From: Bacillota bacterium | Lineage (GTDB): Bacteria > Bacillota > Clostridia > Lachnospirales > Lachnospiraceae | Reading direction: 5' to 3' | Assembly (NCBI GenBank): GCA_023436225.1 | Contig: JAEZKA010000063.1 | Coordinates: forward strand, 1 to 64,000 | Length of the DNA stretch: 64,000 nucleotides | Shown here: positions 41,476 through 51,189 of the stretch, in pieces | How the letters are laid out: each line of letters begins with the position of its first letter | How positions within the stretch are numbered: position 1 is the stretch's first letter | Made by a program: the position numbers and the translations under genes | The notes under the pieces: generated by a model | What the model was told of the DNA's origin: nothing | The model's database searches: none | The model's input: the letters and a program-made list of their open reading frames with translations, nothing else

Positions 41476-43599
41476 TTATTCTACCTTAAAAACACGAACC
41501 GACTCCTCCAGAACTCCCGCATCATTACTAAGCTGCTGCACGACATCATTGAGTTTATGAACCTCTTCCAACTGCTTATCAGCGGTTACACTAAGCTGTT
41601 CCGCCGCTGCAGCTGTCTCCTCTGCTGTTGCTGAGATGCTTTCGATCGCCCTTAGGGTATCATCCTTCGCATGCTCAATTCCCTCCACTCCATATGCAAT
41701 CTGATTTAAATTACTGGTCAGCTTCTCAACATGCATATTGATATCGGTAAAAGCATTCACCGTCTTGACTAACGCTTCCTCCTGGGAGAGTACGATGCTT
41801 TCTGCATATCTGGCCGAATGAACCGTCCTCGTCGTCTGCTGCTCAATTCTCTGAATGATTTTTGCTATTTCACCGGAAGCCTTCAGCGATTCATCCGCCA
41901 GCTTGCGTATCTCTTCTGCTACTACGGAGAAGCCCCTGCCGTATTGTCCGGCTCTGGCTGCTTCGATGGAGGCGTTCAGGGAAAGCAGATTCGTCTGTGA
42001 TGCAATTTCATTCATCGTATTAATGATTCCTGCAATTGCTGCCGATTCCTTAGCCAGACTTTCGATATCGATAATTACGGTTCTGGTTACATCTGTAGTG
42101 TCCTTCGCCTTATGGCTGAGATTCTCTACAATATCCATACCGCCGCCGACAATATCCTTGGTATTGCTTGCTATCTGCTCGATATTGTGGGTGCTGCTAT
42201 ACAGTGCATTGATCTTCTCTGCCAAATCAGCCATCTGGTGAAGACAGCTTTCCGCATCAACCGCCTGCTGTGATACACCCTGTTCGATATCACCTACTGC
42301 GTCCGATATATTCTTTGTTGCATTTACAAGAATGGTTGAGCTATCCGATACCACCGATGCAGATTGGGATACTGTATTGCTGGTACCTGCCACTCTTCCG
42401 ATCAGCTTCAACATACTGTCAATTACATCATTAATACTTTTACTAAGAATCTTAAATTCGTCTTTCCTGTTAATCTTTGTATAACAGGTCAGGTCACCTG
42501 CTTCTGTCCTTTGTAATACATCATTAATCTTGTGTATCGAATCGCTAAATCCAAAGGCCATATAGGAGCCTAAAGCGATGGCGATAAAGCTTGCAATAAC
42601 TACTACGATAAGTGTGATATTCTTTACTGCGTTTGCTTCCTCTACAATGACTGATTTCGGTATAATCGCACAAAGCAAACTTTCGCTGGACTCCAGCTTT
42701 GAGTATACGAACAAATACTCCTTATTCTTAACCTTGATATACTCTCGTCCTTCAGTAATCGAACCATCCTCCAAAGCCTTCGTGTAATAGCTCTGTTCTG
42801 TGAATTTATAACCCTCCGGCAGATCACCACATATAATTTCTCTGCCGTCTCCACTGATAAACGCAGTGACACTTCCCTCCGGAAAACCACTTTCTGCTAA
42901 GGTGTTGTACACATAATCATAGGATACGTCCAAAACGATACATCCGATGGGCTTCTTTCCGGCATTATACAGATATCTCAGATAGCTGATCGCATAACCT
43001 TTGTTCGTCGATACTGCTTGTTCATCCAAGTATTGATGAGTTCCAATCCAGAGCTCCTCTTGTTTGCTTTGAACAAGGTAAGCTCCCTCTCCTTCTGCAA
43101 TGAAATTATCATAGATCAATCGGGTGCTGTTGGTACCGTTTCCTGAGATACCGGTTCCGTAATTGGACAATAGATAGATATTGGCGATGTAATCCTCCGA
43201 TAAGATGTTCGTTGTAACAGAGGATTGAACCTCCCGAAAACGGCTCATTTCCTCCATTTGATTTTTCTTATATTGGCCGGAATAATAATCCTTTATTACC
43301 TCATCCGAATTCAATATCTCAGCTTTTGAAGATACGATTTCAAACCCAAAGTCAAGATATTTTGCTATATTAGTCATATTCGACATCGTTGAGCCTTCAT
43401 AACTATCAATTAATCCCTTTGAGGATTTGGAATATGACAGGATACCAAGAATAATGATCAGGAGCACCGGAACTAGGAACGCCAAGATTAATTTAGCCCT
43501 GATACTATTCAAACGTTGTAACAGTTTTTTAAAAGCTTGCTTCTTTTGTTTATCTCTCGTTTTACTGATGTGCTTAATAATCGACTTTCCGACAATCAT
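41476..43599 (-). CDS. methyl-accepting chemotaxis protein
   Basis: 707 residues. TM1 about 36-58 and TM2 about 325-350 enclose an extracytoplasmic sensor of some 270 residues, dCache-like by length and by the YLRYLYNAGKKPIGCIVLDVSYDYV segment. A HAMP domain follows TM2 and the signalling hairpin carries NEIASQTNLLSLNASIEAARAG. The C terminus lacks a NWETF-type tether. The ligand is unknown. GAGGA abuts the ATG, an unusually short spacing. Its presence implies a motile cell, in line with the EAL and YhbE/F-like genes. Confidence 0.93.
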   Translation of the reverse strand: MIVGKSIIKHISKTRDKQKKQAFKKLLQRLNSIRAKLILAFLVPVLLIIILGILSYSKSSKGLIDSYEGSTMSNMTNIAKYLDFGFEIVSSKAEILNSDEVIKDYYSGQYKKNQMEEMSRFREVQSSVTTNILSEDYIANIYLLSNYGTGISGNGTNSTRLIYDNFIAEGEGAYLVQSKQEELWIGTHQYLDEQAVSTNKGYAISYLRYLYNAGKKPIGCIVLDVSYDYVYNTLAESGFPEGSVTAFISGDGREIICGDLPEGYKFTEQSYYTKALEDGSITEGREYIKVKNKEYLFVYSKLESSESLLCAIIPKSVIVEEANAVKNITLIVVVIASFIAIALGSYMAFGFSDSIHKINDVLQRTEAGDLTCYTKINRKDEFKILSKSINDVIDSMLKLIGRVAGTSNTVSQSASVVSDSSTILVNATKNISDAVGDIEQGVSQQAVDAESCLHQMADLAEKINALYSSTHNIEQIASNTKDIVGGGMDIVENLSHKAKDTTDVTRTVIIDIESLAKESAAIAGIINTMNEIASQTNLLSLNASIEAARAGQYGRGFSVVAEEIRKLADESLKASGEIAKIIQRIEQQTTRTVHSARYAESIVLSQEEALVKTVNAFTDINMHVEKLTSNLNQIAYGVEGIEHAKDDTLRAIESISATAEETAAAAEQLSVTADKQLEEVHKLNDVVQQLSNDAGVLEESVRVFKVE

Positions 43600-43710
43600 T
43601 CCTCATATGTATGTATTCAATCCCAGAGTTGAATACATTACTCCTTTCAAATTCTAACATTCACAGAACCTACCGATCCATAACTGCCATTTTCATAGGA
43701 CTTTTACTTA

Positions 43711-45213
43711 TTATATCGTTCCATCCCAGGTAGATACCTTCGTTTTCTTCATCTCTTCCTCATCAAACCATCTGGTTGTTACGCATTTACTTTCCGTAAA
43801 GAACTTAATACCATCCTTACCCAGGCAATGAAGATCTCCGAAGAAGGAATTCTTATGTCCCGAAAATGGAAATACACCTACCGGAACCGGAATACCTACA
43901 TTGATACCAACCATACCACCATCGGTTCTGGCAGCAAATTCTCTAGCGTAATATCCATTCTGTGTAAAGATAACTGAGCCGTTTGCAAAAGGATTATCAT
44001 TCATCAGCTTCAGGCCCTCTTCAAAGCTTTTTACCCGTTTGATACATAGTACAGGTCCGAAGATTTCCTGAGTTCCGACAGTCATCTCTTCGGTTACATG
44101 ATCAAAGATGGTCGGCGCCAGATAGAAACCATTTTCAAAGCCTTCTACAACCGCATTTCTTCCATCCAGCACCAGCTTAGCTCCTTCGTCGATGCCTTTC
44201 TGGATCCAATTCAGAATACTTTGTTTATGCTTCTGGTCTATTACAGGTCCTAATGATGATGTCTTATCATATGCCGGTCCCAGCTTCAATTCCTTTGCGA
44301 GCTCCACAAGCTTAGCGACCAAAGCATCTGCAATCTCTTCTTCTGCCACAACAACCGGTAATGCCATACAACGCTCACCAGCACAGCCAAAGGCGGAATT
44401 AAGAATACCTGCTGCCGTACGATCTATGGGAGCATCCTTCAGCACAAGAGCATGATTCTTTGCTTCACATAACGCTTGAACTCTCTTACCATGCTCTGCA
44501 GCCACACTATAGATATGCTTGCCTACCGAAGTGGATCCTACAAAAGAAATTCCTTTCACATCAGGATGCGTTAAAAAGATTTCAGCCTCATTACGACTGC
44601 AGGTTATAATATTAAGAACTCCGGCCGGGAGTCCCGCTTCTTGATAGAGCTCAGCAAAGCGCAGTGCCGTTCTCGGCGTAGAGCTGGACACCTTCAAAAC
44701 AATGGTATTACCCGCTGCAATACACATCGGTGCCATCCATCCCATCGGTATCATTGCAGGAAAGTTAAAAGGCACGATTCCGGCAAAAACTCCTATGGAT
44801 TCACGATATAATACAGTGTCAAAGCCACTGGAAGCATCCATCAATGCATCACCGAGAATTAAACTGGGGGCCGAACAAGCCAGCTCGGTTCCTTCCTTCG
44901 CTTTCAGTACATCACCTGCTGCCTCATCCCATACCTTACCATGCTCCTGTGCTACCAGATAGGTCAGTTCTTCCATGTGCTCATCAATCAGATTACGAAG
45001 CTTATATAATACCTGGACACGCTTAACGATCGGTACCTTTGACCAGCTTTCGTATGCCTTCTTCGCAATCTGAATAACCTCCTCTGTCTCCTCGGCAGTA
45101 CAACAGGGAACTTGAGCAGTGATCTCTCCGGTACTCGGATTATAAACGTTGGTATATTTTTCTGTTTTTGATTCGATAAATCTACCGCCTGCAAAATATT
45201 TTAACTTTTCCAT
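43711..45213 (-). CDS. iolA: methylmalonate-semialdehyde dehydrogenase
   Basis: 500 residues from ATG 45213; ATG 45225 abuts the ribosome site AAAGGA. CoA-dependent aldehyde dehydrogenase converting malonic semialdehyde (from inositol) to acetyl-CoA, CO2 and NADH. Seen: NFPAMIPMGWMAP, the NAD fold motif SFVGSTSVGKHIY, nucleophile Cys in FGCAGERCMALPV and EIFGPVLC. It is the last gene of the iolJ-C-B-D-E-A run. A hairpin (45253-45277) and a leader shared with the GH36 gene precede it. Confidence 0.95.
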   Translation of the reverse strand: MEKLKYFAGGRFIESKTEKYTNVYNPSTGEITAQVPCCTAEETEEVIQIAKKAYESWSKVPIVKRVQVLYKLRNLIDEHMEELTYLVAQEHGKVWDEAAGDVLKAKEGTELACSAPSLILGDALMDASSGFDTVLYRESIGVFAGIVPFNFPAMIPMGWMAPMCIAAGNTIVLKVSSSTPRTALRFAELYQEAGLPAGVLNIITCSRNEAEIFLTHPDVKGISFVGSTSVGKHIYSVAAEHGKRVQALCEAKNHALVLKDAPIDRTAAGILNSAFGCAGERCMALPVVVAEEEIADALVAKLVELAKELKLGPAYDKTSSLGPVIDQKHKQSILNWIQKGIDEGAKLVLDGRNAVVEGFENGFYLAPTIFDHVTEEMTVGTQEIFGPVLCIKRVKSFEEGLKLMNDNPFANGSVIFTQNGYYAREFAARTDGGMVGINVGIPVPVGVFPFSGHKNSFFGDLHCLGKDGIKFFTESKCVTTRWFDEEEMKKTKVSTWDGTI

Positions 45214-45252
45214 TTTAATAACCATTCCTTTCTCATCGCCTGCAAACTTTAT

Positions 45253-45277
45253 GTGAGAAAATCCCTGATTTTCTCAC
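45253..45277. other. 11-bp hairpin in the iolE-iolA gap
   Basis: GTGAGAAAATC (45253-45263) and GATTTTCTCAC (45267-45277) form a perfect stem with a 3-nt loop in the 100-bp gap before iolA. No T-run follows, so it may be a processing or stability element that adjusts iolA level. Confidence 0.55.
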
Positions 45278-45313
45278 TCTGCAGAGCACAAATTTGCTTG
45301 TGAAAAAATGTGA

Positions 45314-46210
45314 CTAGATATTAATCATTGTTCTGATATATTCTCTCGCCTTCTTCGCATAAACAAAGGGATTTGCCTTCGCGGGGTCCTGCTCTGCCTC
45401 AACTAAAAGCCAGCCTTCATAATCACATTCTTCCAACGCCTCGAATACGGATGCAAAATCTACGCAGCCATCACCGGGTACCGTAAAGGTACCTTCGCGT
45501 ACCGACTTGAGAAAGGACCATTTTCCTTCCGTTGCTTTCTTAAGTACGTCGGCTCTGACATCCTTAAGATGTACATGACCAATACGATTCGGATATTTTT
45601 TCAATATGTAAAGCGGGTTCTCTCCCGAGAAAGTAAAATGTCCTGTGTCATAGCATAAAAACACATAATTCTCATCCGTTTGATCCATCAGTCGTTCTGT
45701 CTCGGCAATCGTCTGAACACCGGTACCCATATGGTGATGGAAGCACAGCTTAAAGCCACGACTTACTGCAAGCTTACCGAGCTTATTAAGTCCATCGCAT
45801 AATCTGGTCCAATCCTCTTCTGTAAAATTCACCTTATTATCAAAAATAGATAATTCTTCATTTCCCTGAACGGAATAGCTTTGCTCTGAGACATTAATTC
45901 GATTTGCTCCGACTGCCTCCAGATAATCCAGCTCTTTTATGAACTCCCTCTCGGTCTCCTCATAAGGCTTTGTAACTAAGAAGGAAGAAAACCATTTGCT
46001 GGCAATACGCATTCCTCTGATATCCAGTGCTTCCTTCAAAACCTTAGTGTCCTTAGGGTATTTGTTACCTACCTCACAACCAGTAAAGCCTGCAAGTGCC
46101 ATCTCGCTTACACACTGTTCGAAGGTATTCTCACCTCCAAGAGCGGGCATATCATCATTCGTCCAACCAATCGGTGCTATTCCGAGTTTAATCTTATCCT
46201 GATTTAACAT
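45314..46210 (-). CDS. iolE: myo-inosose-2 dehydratase
   Basis: 298 residues, AP-endonuclease-2-like TIM barrel. Dehydrates 2-keto-myo-inositol to the trihydroxycyclohexane-dione. Seen: GIAPIGWTNDDMPALGGENTF start, GCEVGNKYP, FHHHMGTG, CYDTGHFTFSGE, GHVHLKDVR and LLVEAEQDPA, with the metal His/Glu set in place. It follows iolD by about 105 bp. AGGAGG-like sequence precedes the ATG. Confidence 0.95.
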   Translation of the reverse strand: MLNQDKIKLGIAPIGWTNDDMPALGGENTFEQCVSEMALAGFTGCEVGNKYPKDTKVLKEALDIRGMRIASKWFSSFLVTKPYEETEREFIKELDYLEAVGANRINVSEQSYSVQGNEELSIFDNKVNFTEEDWTRLCDGLNKLGKLAVSRGFKLCFHHHMGTGVQTIAETERLMDQTDENYVFLCYDTGHFTFSGENPLYILKKYPNRIGHVHLKDVRADVLKKATEGKWSFLKSVREGTFTVPGDGCVDFASVFEALEECDYEGWLLVEAEQDPAKANPFVYAKKAREYIRTMINI

Positions 46211-46315
46211 TGTTTATTATCCTCCCATTAATTAATTCATAAAAATATGTCGGTTAACCTTCTGTAATACGCATTCAAGAAAGGTCCTGTTCCATGGATA
46301 TTTCTTGATGTATTA

Positions 46316-48244
46316 TTAATACTGTCTGGCATCCTTTAGATGCTCTTTTCTGTCTTGATAAGCTTCCTTGATCTTTAAATTGGTATCGCTGTCCCCTAAT
46401 CCGACATGCCACCAGGCCTCATAGCCATCGGTCATCGACTTAGGAAGAACCTTAATATCAATCAATACACTATTCTCTATCTTCTTCGCTTCGATCAGGG
46501 CTTCCCTCAGCTCTTCTTTCGTCCTGGCTGAGAAGCTTGTCATTCCATACCCCTTTCCGATCATTGCAAAATCGGTTACCATCAGTCTGCCGTCCTGCTT
46601 ACCGGAGGTATCATCCCGATAACGGAACATGGTAGCAAGGCTTCCGATTCCCTTGCCCATCTGGAGATTATTAATGCAGCCAAAACCACAATTATCGAAG
46701 AGCAATACTGTAATTTTCTTATTCTCCTGAAGTGCTGTAGCGATCTCAGAATGCATCATCATGAAAGATCCATCTCCGACCATCGAATAGCAGGCGCGCT
46801 CCGGCTCTGCAAGCTTTGCTCCGAGTGTTGCCGCAATCTCATATCCCATACAGGAATAGGCATATTCCATATGATAAGCATCCTTTGTATCCGTAGTCCA
46901 CATTCTTTGTAGATCTCCCGGAAGACTGCCTGAGGCACCAACGATGATTGCATCCTCTTCAATCAACTCGCGGATTATTCCGATTGCAGCCGTCTGTGTA
47001 AGTACTCCGCCGGTTGCTGTGACAAACTCCTCTTCAATGCCCTCTTCCTTTGCTTTGACGAGGGATTGATAATTACTGCCATAGGTGTTACCGGTTAAGA
47101 CATTCATTTCCTGTTCCCAACGCTTTTTCGCTTCGGATATTTCATTCTGATATCCAGACTGATACCCGGCCTTTTCTAAGCTTTTCGTTAACTCCTCGAT
47201 TCCCCTTTTTGCATCCGCTACAATCGAATGACCGTCCAGCTTCTTTGCATGATAGCTAGATACATTCAGCAGTACAAACTCTACTTCTGGATTACGAAAC
47301 AGTTCCTTCGAACCGGTGGTAAAGTCAGACAGCCTAGTACCGATTCCGATTACTACATCGGCCTCTGATGCTAAGACATTGGCTGCATAATTACCGGTTA
47401 CTCCAACTCCGCCAAGATTCAGGGGATGAGAGGATGCAATCGCACTTTTACCGGACTGTGTCTCTGAGAAAGGTATATTAAATTTCTCACAGAACTGCTG
47501 AACCTTCTCACCAGCTTCGGAATACCTGACACCCCCACCTACGATGACAATCGGTTTTTTCTTACGGCAAATCAGCTCGGCCGCTACGGATAGCTCTTCC
47601 TCCTCCGGTCTGCGTCTGGGAATTCTATGTATTCTCTTCTCAAAGAAGTAGTCGGGGAATTCATAGGCTTCGCCCTGAACATCCTGAGGAAGGCTAATGC
47701 ATACTCCACCCGCCGTCTCAGGCTCTGTAAGAATTCTCATCGCATTAAGCAGCGCAGTCATCAGCTGCTCCGGGCGATACACCCGATCCCAATACCTCGA
47801 TACCGGGCGGAATGCATCACTTGTTGTAATGGATGCATCATGAAACTGCTCAATCTGCTGCAGTACAGGATCTGGCTGCCTAGTAGCAAAGGTGTCACCT
47901 GTAAATACCAATAGGGGTATATTATTCGCTGTAGCATCCGCGACTGCAGTTACCATATTTGCTGCTCCCGGTCCGATGGAAGAAGCACAGGCTATGATTC
48001 TTCTTCGGTTACTCTGCTTCGCAAAGCCTGCTGCAACATGTGCCATACCCTGCTCATTCCTGCCCTGGTATACCTTAAGACCATATGGATTTTCCTCCAG
48101 TGCCTGACCCAGGCCACAGACAATTCCGTGACCGAAAATGGTACAGATCCCATCCACAAACTTCTCTGTCACTCCGTCCAGACTTACATATTGATTATCT
48201 AAAAATCTAACTATTGCTTGCCCAACCGTCATTTTTGTTCCCAT
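46316..48244 (-). CDS. iolD: 3D-trihydroxycyclohexane-1,2-dione acylhydrolase
   Basis: 642 residues from ATG 48244 (AAAGGAGG upstream). Thiamine-diphosphate enzyme that opens the ring to 5-deoxyglucuronate. Three-domain acetolactate-synthase fold: N-terminal Pyr domain with GIFGHG-like IFGHGIVCGLG and the activating Glu region QGMAHVAAGFAKQ, a central domain, and PP domain motif GDGSFMMMHSE..NCGFGCINN. It begins 11 bp after iolB. Length is normal for IolD. Confidence 0.95.
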   Translation of the reverse strand: MGTKMTVGQAIVRFLDNQYVSLDGVTEKFVDGICTIFGHGIVCGLGQALEENPYGLKVYQGRNEQGMAHVAAGFAKQSNRRRIIACASSIGPGAANMVTAVADATANNIPLLVFTGDTFATRQPDPVLQQIEQFHDASITTSDAFRPVSRYWDRVYRPEQLMTALLNAMRILTEPETAGGVCISLPQDVQGEAYEFPDYFFEKRIHRIPRRRPEEEELSVAAELICRKKKPIVIVGGGVRYSEAGEKVQQFCEKFNIPFSETQSGKSAIASSHPLNLGGVGVTGNYAANVLASEADVVIGIGTRLSDFTTGSKELFRNPEVEFVLLNVSSYHAKKLDGHSIVADAKRGIEELTKSLEKAGYQSGYQNEISEAKKRWEQEMNVLTGNTYGSNYQSLVKAKEEGIEEEFVTATGGVLTQTAAIGIIRELIEEDAIIVGASGSLPGDLQRMWTTDTKDAYHMEYAYSCMGYEIAATLGAKLAEPERACYSMVGDGSFMMMHSEIATALQENKKITVLLFDNCGFGCINNLQMGKGIGSLATMFRYRDDTSGKQDGRLMVTDFAMIGKGYGMTSFSARTKEELREALIEAKKIENSVLIDIKVLPKSMTDGYEAWWHVGLGDSDTNLKIKEAYQDRKEHLKDARQY

Positions 48245-48255
48245 ACGCTCCTCCT

Positions 48256-49020
48256 TTACTCCTTCAACAGCCATTCATGCTCCGGATCATTATCCCGCGA
48301 TGTCCAGGGATTATTATCCAGATGTCGTATCATCCAACAATAATACATATTATAACCGGGCGCAGCGACCTGTGGATGGGTCAACCCTCCCTTGATTGCT
48401 GCTGCGCAGCCATCCGTTACCTTATAAGCCGTGTCACCGATAAAACAAGCACCGAAGCCCTGTGGTTTATCAAACTTATAATAATAAACCTCTGGTTGAG
48501 TATGGCTATGGGGGATATAACTCGACCATCTGCCGGCTTTCGTAATAACCTCACCAAGTACCATCTTAGAATAAGGTGCCGTCTTATAGTCGAAGATGGT
48601 CAGCACTTCACGCTTGGCCGTTCCCTCCCACTGATTATCACCCATTAATTCTATCTTACAATCCTCCGGTTCATAGAAGCGACCGGTAAAGCTTCGTTCA
48701 TTATAAGTGGATTGAACCAACAGCTCTGTATCCATTTTGGGATGCACCGTAACCTTAGTGTTTCTGCATACATGAAGACAATAAGGCGCCCCAGTAAACA
48801 CACTCTCACGGTTTGCACTGTCAATTCTTGCTTCCCAATGAAAATCTACAGCTCCTCCGATTAATAATAACGCCGTTTCCTTATCTTCCTCATAGAACAC
48901 ATAGGTCTTTCCCTTTTTCAGCTGATATACGGTAATATCCATCAGCATATCCTTATTGAACCCGTCAACTCTGGATATTACCTTTTTTCCTTCCGCATTA
49001 AAAGCCAGATAATTTAACAT
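48256..49020 (-). CDS. iolB: 5-deoxy-glucuronate isomerase
   Basis: 254 residues from ATG 49020, where GGAGG lies 6 nt upstream. Cupin that isomerises 5-deoxy-glucuronate to 2-deoxy-5-keto-gluconate. Seen: IPHSHTQPEVYYYKFDKPQGFG (metal His/Glu) and GGLTHPQVAAPGYNMYYCW. The frame is open a further 85 codons upstream to a TTG, but that part is two tandem repeats (49033-49247) that encode 36-residue duplicates and is judged untranslated. Confidence 0.93.
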   Translation of the reverse strand: MLNYLAFNAEGKKVISRVDGFNKDMLMDITVYQLKKGKTYVFYEEDKETALLLIGGAVDFHWEARIDSANRESVFTGAPYCLHVCRNTKVTVHPKMDTELLVQSTYNERSFTGRFYEPEDCKIELMGDNQWEGTAKREVLTIFDYKTAPYSKMVLGEVITKAGRWSSYIPHSHTQPEVYYYKFDKPQGFGACFIGDTAYKVTDGCAAAIKGGLTHPQVAAPGYNMYYCWMIRHLDNNPWTSRDNDPEHEWLLKE

Positions 49021-49032
49021 AATTACCTCCAA

Positions 49033-49247
49033 TCTCCATCCTTGATGTAGCTCAAAACCCGGAAGAACAAGGAGTTCGTTCCTATGGACGAACTTTGCAG
49101 TTCTTCCCGTGTGAAGATGCTTCTTCACACTAACCCCCATTCTCCATCCTTGATGCAGCTCAAAACCCGGAAGAACAAGGAGTTCGTTCCAATGGACGAA
49201 CTTCGCAGTTCTTCCCGTGTGAAGATGCTTCTTCACACTAACCCCAT
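49033..49247 (-). repeat. two tandem 108-bp hairpin-rich repeats before iolB
   Basis: 49033-49140 and 49141-49247 differ at only about five positions. Each holds two strong stem-loops: GTGTGAAGA/TCTTCACAC with an AGCA loop, and GGAAGAAC/GTTCTTCC enclosing AGTTCGT/ACGAACT. They fill the iolC-iolB gap. A related fragment (CGGAAGAACAAGGA) lies at 56534 upstream of the GH36 unit. The 36-codon period keeps the frame open by chance or origin. Confidence 0.85.
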
Positions 49248-49271
49248 TATCTAATGATTTTTTTACATCTT

Positions 49272-50291
49272 TCAAACATCATAAGCAATCGTATCACCGA
49301 ACTTCTCTTTACATTCTTTTATGAAGTCCTTAATTTTATCTACCGTCGGCATATCCTCAGAGCAGGCATGACTGGCAACCAGTAACGCTGCGGAGGCACT
49401 TCCAAACTCCAGGCAATCGAGGATTTCCCAACCCTCGAACAAGCCATGAAGAAAAGCAGCTGCATAACCATCTCCGCCGCCAAAGGATTTGAGTAGCTTC
49501 ACCGGAAAAGGCTTAATTCCGTAATGACCGCCATCCTTCGTATAAGCGGTTGATCCCTCTTTGCCATGCTTAATCACGACTATTTTCGTTCCCTGTCTAT
49601 GCCAATAAGCTGCCGTAGCTTTATCTGTTTCATAAGGAGCAATCAAGCTCTGGGTCAGATCATACTCTTCTCTGGAGCCAAGGATAATATCACTGTTTGA
49701 TGCCACAATGGAATAATATATCGCAATTTCATCTTCATTCTTCCAGTTATAGGGACGATAGTCGATATCAAAGATAATAATTGTATTATGCTTTTTCGCA
49801 AGCTGCATCGCCTTTAATGCCGCTTCCCTGCTCGGACTCATAGCCAGAGCTGTTCCTGAGATCAGAAGTGCCTTCGCATTTTTGATATACTCCTCATCCA
49901 CGTCAGCCGTTTCCAACTGAAGATCAGCGACCTCATTGCGATACATCAATATACTGCTCTGGGTTTCACTTAATATCTCCGTAAAGGTCAGCCCAAGCTT
50001 CTCACCGTTCTTACATCTGCTGATGTGCGAGGTATCAATTCCTTCCTTTGCAAAATAGTCCGTCACGAAATCTCCGAACTGATCCTTTGATACCTTTCCT
50101 ACAAATCCCACTTTTCTTCCAAGTCTCGCCATCCCAACCGCAATATTGGCTGGGGATCCGCCAAGATATTTTTTAAACGTAGTACTTTCTGAAAGTGGTT
50201 TATAATAATCCACCGGATTAAAATCGATTGCTACTCTACCGATGAGTACAAGATCAAACGGTCTATCCTTAGCAAACTCTATGTACCCCAT
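49272..50291 (-). CDS. iolC: 5-dehydro-2-deoxygluconokinase
   Basis: 339 residues, PfkB-family kinase that phosphorylates 2-deoxy-5-keto-gluconate. Seen: DLVLIGRVAIDFNP start typical of IolC, GGSPANIAVGMARLGRKVGFVG, SILMYRNEVADLQ and, near the end, KSFGGGDGYAAAFLHG, where GGGDGYAAA replaces the GAGD form as in other IolC proteins. GGAGG lies before the ATG. It follows iolJ by 6 bp. Confidence 0.95.
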   Translation of the reverse strand: MGYIEFAKDRPFDLVLIGRVAIDFNPVDYYKPLSESTTFKKYLGGSPANIAVGMARLGRKVGFVGKVSKDQFGDFVTDYFAKEGIDTSHISRCKNGEKLGLTFTEILSETQSSILMYRNEVADLQLETADVDEEYIKNAKALLISGTALAMSPSREAALKAMQLAKKHNTIIIFDIDYRPYNWKNEDEIAIYYSIVASNSDIILGSREEYDLTQSLIAPYETDKATAAYWHRQGTKIVVIKHGKEGSTAYTKDGGHYGIKPFPVKLLKSFGGGDGYAAAFLHGLFEGWEILDCLEFGSASAALLVASHACSEDMPTVDKIKDFIKECKEKFGDTIAYDV

Positions 50292-50297
50292 AATATA

Positions 50298-51146
50298 TTA
50301 CCTCCATGCTCTATCATTACTCTGAAATATTTTGATATGTTCTGTTACATTTGCTCTCATTCCACTCACCATAGAAGCGCTTAGCTTAAAATAGTCCTTT
50401 TTGTCCTCCTCGAGATAGTTTCGTGCAGCTGCTTCTACGGATAAAAAATTAGCGGTGGCGATGTTAATCTTTCTAATTCCCAAATGGATGCAGTTTCTAA
50501 AATCCTCAGCACTGATACCGGAGCCACCGTGTAATACCAAAGGCACCGGAACAATTCGCTTCGTTTCCTTTAGAATTTCAAATTTAAGCTTTGGTTCCTT
50601 TTTATATAAACCATGTGCATTACCAATTGATAATGCGATTGCATCCACTCCTGTTTGTTCGTACAGCAGCTTAACTTCCTTGGGATCCGAATAGAACATC
50701 TCCAGATCCACCGAACCATCTTCGCTTCCTCCCAGCTGACCAACCTCGGCTTCCACACTAGCTCCGTATCGATCCGCCAGCTCCTTCACCTTCTTAACCT
50801 GCTCTATGTTCTGATTAACCGGTAGATGAGAAGCATCTATCATGACGGAAGTAAAGCCAAGCTCCAGCGCTTCATGGATAACCGGTATATCCAAGCCGTG
50901 ATCAAAATGAACAGCCACGGGAACAGTGGCTTTCCTTGCTGCAGCCAACATCATCGGACCCAATAAATTAAGTGGCGAATAAGGCAGTCGTACCTGCGCA
51001 ACCTGTAATATAATCGGAGAAGAACAATCCTCAGCTGCCTGAATTGCTCCCATAACCATCTCCATATTGGCTACGCTGAAGGCACCGACTCCGTAATTCT
51101 CCTTCTCAGCTCTTGATAAAATAGTACTCATACTAACTAGTGACAT
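50298..51146 (-). CDS. iolJ: class II aldolase, 6-phospho-5-dehydro-2-deoxy-D-gluconate type
   Basis: 282 residues from ATG 51146. Zinc aldolase of the fructose-bisphosphate aldolase II family: HFDHGLD (zinc His), EVGQLGGSEDG, HGGSGI and GIRKINIATA. In this locus it most likely cleaves DKG-6-phosphate to DHAP and malonic semialdehyde. It is first in the iol run, under the promoter with three 12-mer repeats (51190-51288). Confidence 0.92.
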   Translation of the reverse strand: MSLVSMSTILSRAEKENYGVGAFSVANMEMVMGAIQAAEDCSSPIILQVAQVRLPYSPLNLLGPMMLAAARKATVPVAVHFDHGLDIPVIHEALELGFTSVMIDASHLPVNQNIEQVKKVKELADRYGASVEAEVGQLGGSEDGSVDLEMFYSDPKEVKLLYEQTGVDAIALSIGNAHGLYKKEPKLKFEILKETKRIVPVPLVLHGGSGISAEDFRNCIHLGIRKINIATANFLSVEAAARNYLEEDKKDYFKLSASMVSGMRANVTEHIKIFQSNDRAWR

Positions 51147-51189
51147 TTGTGAACTTACCCTTCCCTCCAAAAAAACCAGAGATTTATTA

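Noticed and set aside
47627..48107. Plus-strand ORFs opposite iolD.
   Set aside because: Mirror frames of a well-supported gene; no start signals.
49021..49275. N-terminal 85-residue extension of IolB with a duplicated 36-residue unit.
   Set aside because: The start would be a TTG without a site, the extension is made of tandem hairpin repeats, and a strong GGAGG precedes ATG 49020 where normal IolB homology begins.
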